Origin: Smittium culicis
Lineage: Eukaryota > Kickxellomycota > Harpellomycetes > Harpellales > Legeriomycetaceae
Reading direction: 5' to 3'
Assembly (NCBI GenBank): GCA_001970855.1
Contig: LSSN01003300.1
Location: forward strand, 1-12,769
DNA: 12,769 nucleotides
In this document: piece by piece, positions 8,964 through 12,769 of the stretch
Layout of the letters: each line of letters begins with the position of its first letter
Position numbering within the stretch: position 1 is the stretch's first letter
Notes under the pieces: model-generated
The model's database searches: none
Told to the model about the DNA's origin: nothing
What the model saw: only the letters and a program-made list of their open reading frames with translations
Translations under genes and position numbers: made by a program

Positions 8964-10744
8964 CATGGAATTTAGATAAACTGTTATTTATACTAAATTT
9001 TGTATTTAAATCATTTTGAGCACTGATGACTATATTTTTTTGACTGGGAAAAATAGTCTTGTAAAATAATAGTTATTTTCATAGTATAAAAGGAATGTGA
9101 ATATCTTAAGGAAGATATAATTTTGATACAGAATAATAGTGTCGGGCTGAGACTTTTTAAGCTAGGACATTGCCTACTGAATCGAAAATTTATTTTTTTA
9201 TTTCTAAAGTAAAAAAAAATTATAACCAGGTCGAGTATTTTTTTAAAAGTACAGGGTTTTATTAGAATGATAAATATACTGTAAGATATAATAAATAGTA
9301 AACTAAATAAATCAAAGATTGCTTATTGGATAGAAAAACCAAATATAATAATTTTTTTTTTTTTGTAGATCTAATAGTTTCATACCTAAAGGAATTAAAA
9401 TCGATCTAACGAATAAAAGAACATTTCGGGAGCTGATAAAGGTTGAATATTTAACTGAAATTGAATAAATTCGAATTATTAGATTTTATAAAATGTTTTC
9501 CAAGATAATTATTTGAGCTCTTTAGGGCTAATATTGATCAAATTTATACAAAGAGATAAGAAATGTTATTCATTACCATCTTTATGGATAAAACTAAACC
9601 GAAAATTACAACCCAACAAAAATAGAGATTTAAATGATCTATAAAAATTTTCAATTGTATAAATTGATAAGTGCACGTCAATTTTATACTTATCATTTTT
9701 CAATATATCTAATGATAAATGGGGGATCGTACTTAATATGATAGCTCTCGAGGTATAATATAAATTGATTGAAGCTAGAGGGCTCGGCAACTTCTAAAAT
9801 TATTCCTCAAAGAGTAGATATAATAAGAACTCTAAAAACATTATCAACTCGATCAAGCCATTCGATTCAGTTTTATAAATTCATAATATTTATTAAAGAT
9901 GTTACAGTTCGACTAGATTTCACTTCGCACAATACCATCTTTGGACACTCCTGAATTAGCTACTAGGCTGGCACTAATCACTCTACAATTTAATATAGGA
10001 GTTATATGGTAGTGCACAATTAATTCTGAAATTAAATAGATGCATCTAGTGATACTGTCAGCATAAATCGATGATTTAAAATTCTTTATATATCAAAATA
10101 ATATATTTGCTAATCGTTTTTTAGCTGTTGAATAACATTGAAGGGCACAATTTTAGTGCTAAAAGTTTCATGTATACCTTATAACCCAGTACTGGACATT
10201 TTATACAGCCTGAGTGTGGGATATTTGGAAATAATTTTTAAATGGATGTTATTCTTTATTTTCTTCAGGGGAAATTATTACTGGATATATCATCTCATTT
10301 TAAACGCAGATACTTTAATCACCGACTATATTAATGTCACAATCTCTTAGTAACCTTGACACTGTTAATATCCTGTATAATTTTTATTTTATTTCATAAC
10401 AGCAAGCTCTGAATATGCTCACAGTTATCTAAATACTTCAAAGCTGGGGTAATATCAATATTAGGTCTGAAAAAAGAATTTAAAGAATTTCCATCCAACT
10501 TCTAAACAAATTCAGAGAACATAAATTTATTAGATATTGTAAATGTAATATCTATACTCTTAGCTCCACTAATTTATAGTCCTTTATTTTAACTATTTTC
10601 AGCTTATACACCGCGTATTTTTCAGTCTCAAATATATAATTTGAGTTGCAGGTATCTTTTTTTTTTCTCAATGTTTATATAAAAAAATTTAAAAGTTCAC
10701 TAAAAACTACCAAAAAATATTTAAAAGGTTAAAAAAATATTAAA
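8964..10744. other. Gene-poor AT-rich region with weak open frames only
   Basis: No gene can be supported. Three short frames stand out slightly: minus 9790-9566 (74 codons, non-ATG start, hydrophobic), plus 9769-9954 (61 codons, opened by TTG) and plus 10138-10350 (70 codons, opened by TTG, rich in Leu/Ile/Tyr/Phe). The last contains TTATTTTCTTCAG (10257-10269), which looks like a splice acceptor. None carries a motif I recognise. A homopolymer run of T lies at about 9351-9364. Confidence 0.4.
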
Positions 10745-10745
10745 A

Positions 10746-10947
10746 AAATAATTTTTCAACCTCCCCCCCTCCGCCGCTCTGACAGCTCAATACCCACTGG
10801 AAATTGGTTCAAGGGGGCTGGTGAATCACTCATACTTTTGAGTATAAGTGTTCTGGGCACGCGGATGCCGTTCAAAAATTTGACTGATCCAGCTCGAAGC
10901 TGGCTCAAAGATTTTTTAGACCCCCCCCCCTCAAATAATTTTTTCAA
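10746..10947. repeat. C-tract repeat flanked by 14-15-bp direct repeats
   Basis: AAATAATTTTTCAA at 10746-10759 recurs at 10933-10947 with one extra T. Between them lies a 173-bp GC-richer segment bounded by a C7 tract (10763-10769) and a C10 tract (10921-10930). The segment holds the 55-bp dispersed repeat shared with 557-612 (10844-10898) and a small hairpin, ACTCATACTTTTGAGT. The flanking repeats look like a target-site duplication of the length made by LINE-type integration. The 63-codon minus-strand frame across it is low-complexity at its ends and I do not call it a gene. Confidence 0.5.
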
Positions 10948-11031
10948 TTATCCCCAACCAAGCTATGATGGGATTAAAAAGAAATTTTTATATGTCAGAG
11001 CGAATCGGCATCGATATGAACTAACCGATCG

Positions 11032-11325
11032 TCAAAATCGGTGATTTCGCCACCGACTGCAACCCAGGAGTATGTGGTCGACCGTCTCAGGCACACACAA
11101 GTTACAGCAGGGGCAAAAAATTTTAAATTTTTGGTCGACGATTTTCATGTTCGACAGGCGCTGGGCATTCCGGAATGTGCCCATACGCATTTTTCCAATG
11201 TCCTGAAGGCCCAGCTTCAGGTCCGGATACATTTCTTGAAGGTCAACCCAGTTGCCTTTTTTGCCGATTTTCCGATCCATCGTTCACCGGTGGATGACAG
11301 ACCGGTAGCTGCAGGTATCAGTGTA
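11032..11325 (-). pseudogene. C-terminal fragment of a non-LTR retrotransposon reverse transcriptase
   Basis: A minus-strand frame (11280-11032, 82 codons) ends with a zinc-knuckle tail: C56-x2-C59-x9-H69-x4-C74, in the context FCPCCNLC...ETVDHILLGCSRW. This is the zf-RVT type domain found after the polymerase in LINE-like reverse transcriptases; the upstream KMRMGTFRNAQRL fits that region. Similarity of style seems to continue upstream in a neighbouring frame (PAATGLSSTGERW, about 11320-11276), which implies a one-base frameshift near 11278. The polymerase core, including the YxDD motif, is absent, so the copy is 5'-truncated and dead. At about 49% G+C it stands out sharply from the surrounding DNA. 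The plus-strand frame over the same bases is an antisense shadow. Confidence 0.75.
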
Positions 11326-11330
11326 GTTAA

Positions 11331-11603
11331 TTATTTATCTAATCTCAGGTCTAAAACAACACTTTTGGATACCATTATATTTGGATCAACGTCAATAAAT
11401 TTTGTTCTATGGATAGAATACAGCCAGTACATAAGTTTCGAAACCATTATTTTTGAGGTAACGCCACTAATCTTTCATGAAATCAAGCTTCAACTCTTGT
11501 TCTTAAAGATAGGAAACTTTGGATTTTTGATATCTGGATTGACTGTTGATTCTTGATTATAATCAGGAGCGATTTCGAGAGCAAGTTCATTTCTGGGAGA
11601 CAT
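11331..11603 (-). pseudogene. Stop-interrupted unknown ORF next to the RT fragment
   Basis: From ATG at 11603 a minus-strand frame reads 37 codons (starting MSPRNELALEIAPDYNQEST), then TGA (11492-11490), four codons, TGA (11477-11475), and 47 more codons ending LDLRLDK-TAA at 11331. The pieces share one frame over 91 codons and look like soluble protein. I recognise no domain. The stop lies only a few bases from the RT fragment, so this may be an earlier part of the same decayed element or a separate gene cut by its insertion. A plus-strand frame is also open over this stretch and cannot be excluded. There are two TGAs, and no plausible intron spans them: the only GT-AG pair would be about 28 nt. 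Confidence 0.35.
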
Positions 11604-11736
11604 ATTTCAGACTTTCACATCGGTGTAATTATTTTAATATTCAGTCGTTCTCTATGAGCTCTCCTTAATAACTTTAATAATTTTAAAATCATAAATAATT
11701 GTAGGAAATCGCAAAAATTCTCCCAACTTTGCTAAT

Positions 11737-12310
11737 TTAGTCAATTGAATACCTTAGTATTCTAACACATTTATTTTTCATCTGAGAGACAAATACATTA
11801 TTTATTATTTTTTCTCTTATTTTCCTGCCCTTGTGACAACGTATCTGCATCTTATAATGAGTGAATTGGTTTGAAAGTTTTAAACGTCTCTTGAGGTAGA
11901 GACCATTCTTTTTAGGCAATTATTATACTTTAAGTGCCTGCAGGATTCGCATTTGATAGTACATGAGTTACATATATCTTTTCTTCGTCTTCAAAAAGTG
12001 GCTTAAAATTCCTTCCAAAATTTTCAATAGTTCCTAGAATTTTTTTCGTCTAAATTTCTTGATATATAATAGGGTTTCCGTGATTTCGAAATATATCAAC
12101 ACAGACCAAGCAACCACATCTTTAACTCGAGTTTATAAGAAACTACCAGTAATTATTTTGGATTGATGTGAAGCTTTGATTTTTTATCCCAAGGTTCTGA
12201 GTAGTTGCAGTATTTTACAAAAATCACGAAGAGGAATCACTGGAATCCAAAAATATCTTTATTTCTGGAGTCTCTGGAAGGAAATACGGTCTCATACATA
12301 ATTTAAGCTG
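11737..12310 (-). pseudogene. Eroded coding-like segments, unknown element
   Basis: On the minus strand several short open stretches follow each other. About 12300-12035, in one frame, includes RYFWIPVIPLRDFCKILQLL and DVVAWSVLIYFEITETLLYI, with in-frame TAAs between. About 12049-11932, shifted in frame, holds GRNFKPLFEDEEKIYVTHVL. The last, 11919-11737, is a 60-codon Lys/Arg-rich frame. In a third frame near 11990-11930 four cysteines are closely spaced (CNSCTIKCESC). The pattern suits a transposon polyprotein ruined by frameshifts, but no domain is identified. A plus-strand frame at about 12189-12302 (KVLSSCSILQKSRRG) is also open, so the strand is uncertain. Confidence 0.25.
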
Positions 12311-12444
12311 GTTCATTCTGAATGTAAGTTACTGTTAAGTTTCAAATACTCAACGGGTGGATATTATAAGTTTTATTGTGTTATTATATACTAAACTAAT
12401 GATAAATAACGATATTAAGGTGCTAGTAACTAGAGGTTATATAT

Positions 12445-12559
12445 ATGGTTGCTAATACTAAGTTTAGGAGATAAGCTTGATAAGGAAAACTAAAAGATTA
12501 AACGACTTGTCTTTTCAGCTTAAGGAAAAGGCAGTCGTTTAAATACCATGGTTGCTAAT
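12445..12559. repeat. 12-bp direct repeats flanking a hairpin
   Basis: ATGGTTGCTAAT occurs exactly at 12445-12456 and again at 12548-12559. The 91 bp between them contain the hairpin at 12499-12541. The arrangement could be a target-site duplication around a small insertion, or chance. Confidence 0.5.
12499..12541. repeat. 43-nt inverted repeat (hairpin)
   Basis: The left arm TAAACGACT-TGT-CTTTTC pairs with the right arm GAAAAG-GC-AGTCGTTTA around the 8-nt loop AGCTTAAG. Fifteen base pairs form, with a small asymmetric internal loop (TGT opposite GC). There is no U-run typical of a bacterial terminator, and the context is eukaryotic. It could be a small foldback element or part of a transcribed structured RNA. 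Confidence 0.6.
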
Positions 12560-12769
12560 TGCATTTTTCTTGTACTGTATGGATTTTCATCTGCACTTAT
12601 AGTTCCTATTGTTCTGTATATGTAAATCCATTTTCTTCATTGTTTGGCTTAATTGTAAGAATAGTTTCTTACATTATCTCCCTTCTCTATTTAATTTCCC
12701 ATCAATTGGTTGGGCCATGCTGATTAATTTTATTATTCAAATATTATTGGCTCTTAAGTTTTGAGGTTA

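Larger units (their letters stand above)
8548..9079 (+). mobile_element. Possible outermost MITE copy split by copy 9
   Basis: Directly before copy 9, 8548-8576 reads TTAGCTTTTTCCTATTC...TATCTTAA, similar to the first 29 bp of the family. After copy 9, TGACTGGGAAAAATAGTC (9041-9058) resembles the family 3' signature GATCAAAAATAGTC. If real, this is a third nesting level, again at the same internal TTAA. The right part is about 50 bp too short and weakly matched, so this is tentative. Confidence 0.25.
12311..12769. other. AT-rich end region, no gene seen
   Basis: No reading frame of note. Apart from the hairpin and the 12-bp direct repeats listed separately, I see only AT-rich DNA up to the window edge. 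Confidence 0.5.

Noticed and set aside
10756..10947. 63-codon minus-strand frame
   Set aside because: It uses a non-ATG start, and Gly/Arg runs come from the C tracts; better explained by the repeat.
11041..11556. 171-codon plus-strand open frame
   Set aside because: Its first half is antisense to the zinc-knuckle RT fragment, which has a clear family signature on the minus strand. It starts at GTG and shows no motif, although its length is noted in the findings.
12499..12541. Rho-independent terminator
   Set aside because: There is no U-run after the stem, no bacterial gene upstream, and the gene with an intron argues for a eukaryote.

Overview
The window looks like an AT-rich, repeat-laden stretch of a eukaryotic nuclear genome, most likely from an early-diverging fungus. 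A Harpellales gut fungus such as Smittium is my best guess, from the style of the retroelement fragment and the compact intron; this is an inference from memory. There are no bacterial operons, no tRNA or rRNA, and only one convincing host gene. Hand counts on sample lines give about 18% G+C in the emptiest stretches, about 41% near 860-1100 and about 49% in 11040-11280.

Layout. Positions 1-540 hold a 259-bp tandem duplication and a 45-bp tandem repeat rich in GA. Positions 623-1787 hold three copies of a short transposon-like element and a GC-richer block of unclear origin. Positions 1788-4292 are very AT-rich with nothing recognisable. On the minus strand, 5506-4293 is a membrane-anchored RING-H2 ubiquitin-ligase-like gene with one 77-bp intron. 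An in-frame TAA follows the RING domain, and 85 further open codons lie behind it. Positions 6765-8963 hold seven more copies of the short element, several nested in each other. Positions 8964-10744 are gene-poor. Positions 10746-11330 form a GC-rich island with a C-tract repeat and the C-terminal end of a non-LTR retrotransposon reverse transcriptase. Positions 11331-12310 hold stop-interrupted, coding-like remnants. A hairpin lies at 12499-12541.

The main discovery is a MITE family of about 195-200 bp. Its copies start TTAA-CCCTTTC and end GAAAGGG-TTAA, and the TTAA target plus CCC/GGG ends point to the piggyBac superfamily. I count nine good copies and one weaker one, on both strands. In two places a copy has inserted into another copy at the same internal TTAA, about 25 bp from the 5' end. 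Removing the inner copy leaves an outer copy of normal length. A third nesting level is possible.

The one host gene stands alone. Its product would be a small membrane protein presenting a RING-H2 domain, and the in-frame stop makes its present C-terminus uncertain. The rest of the window is mobile DNA in various stages of decay.
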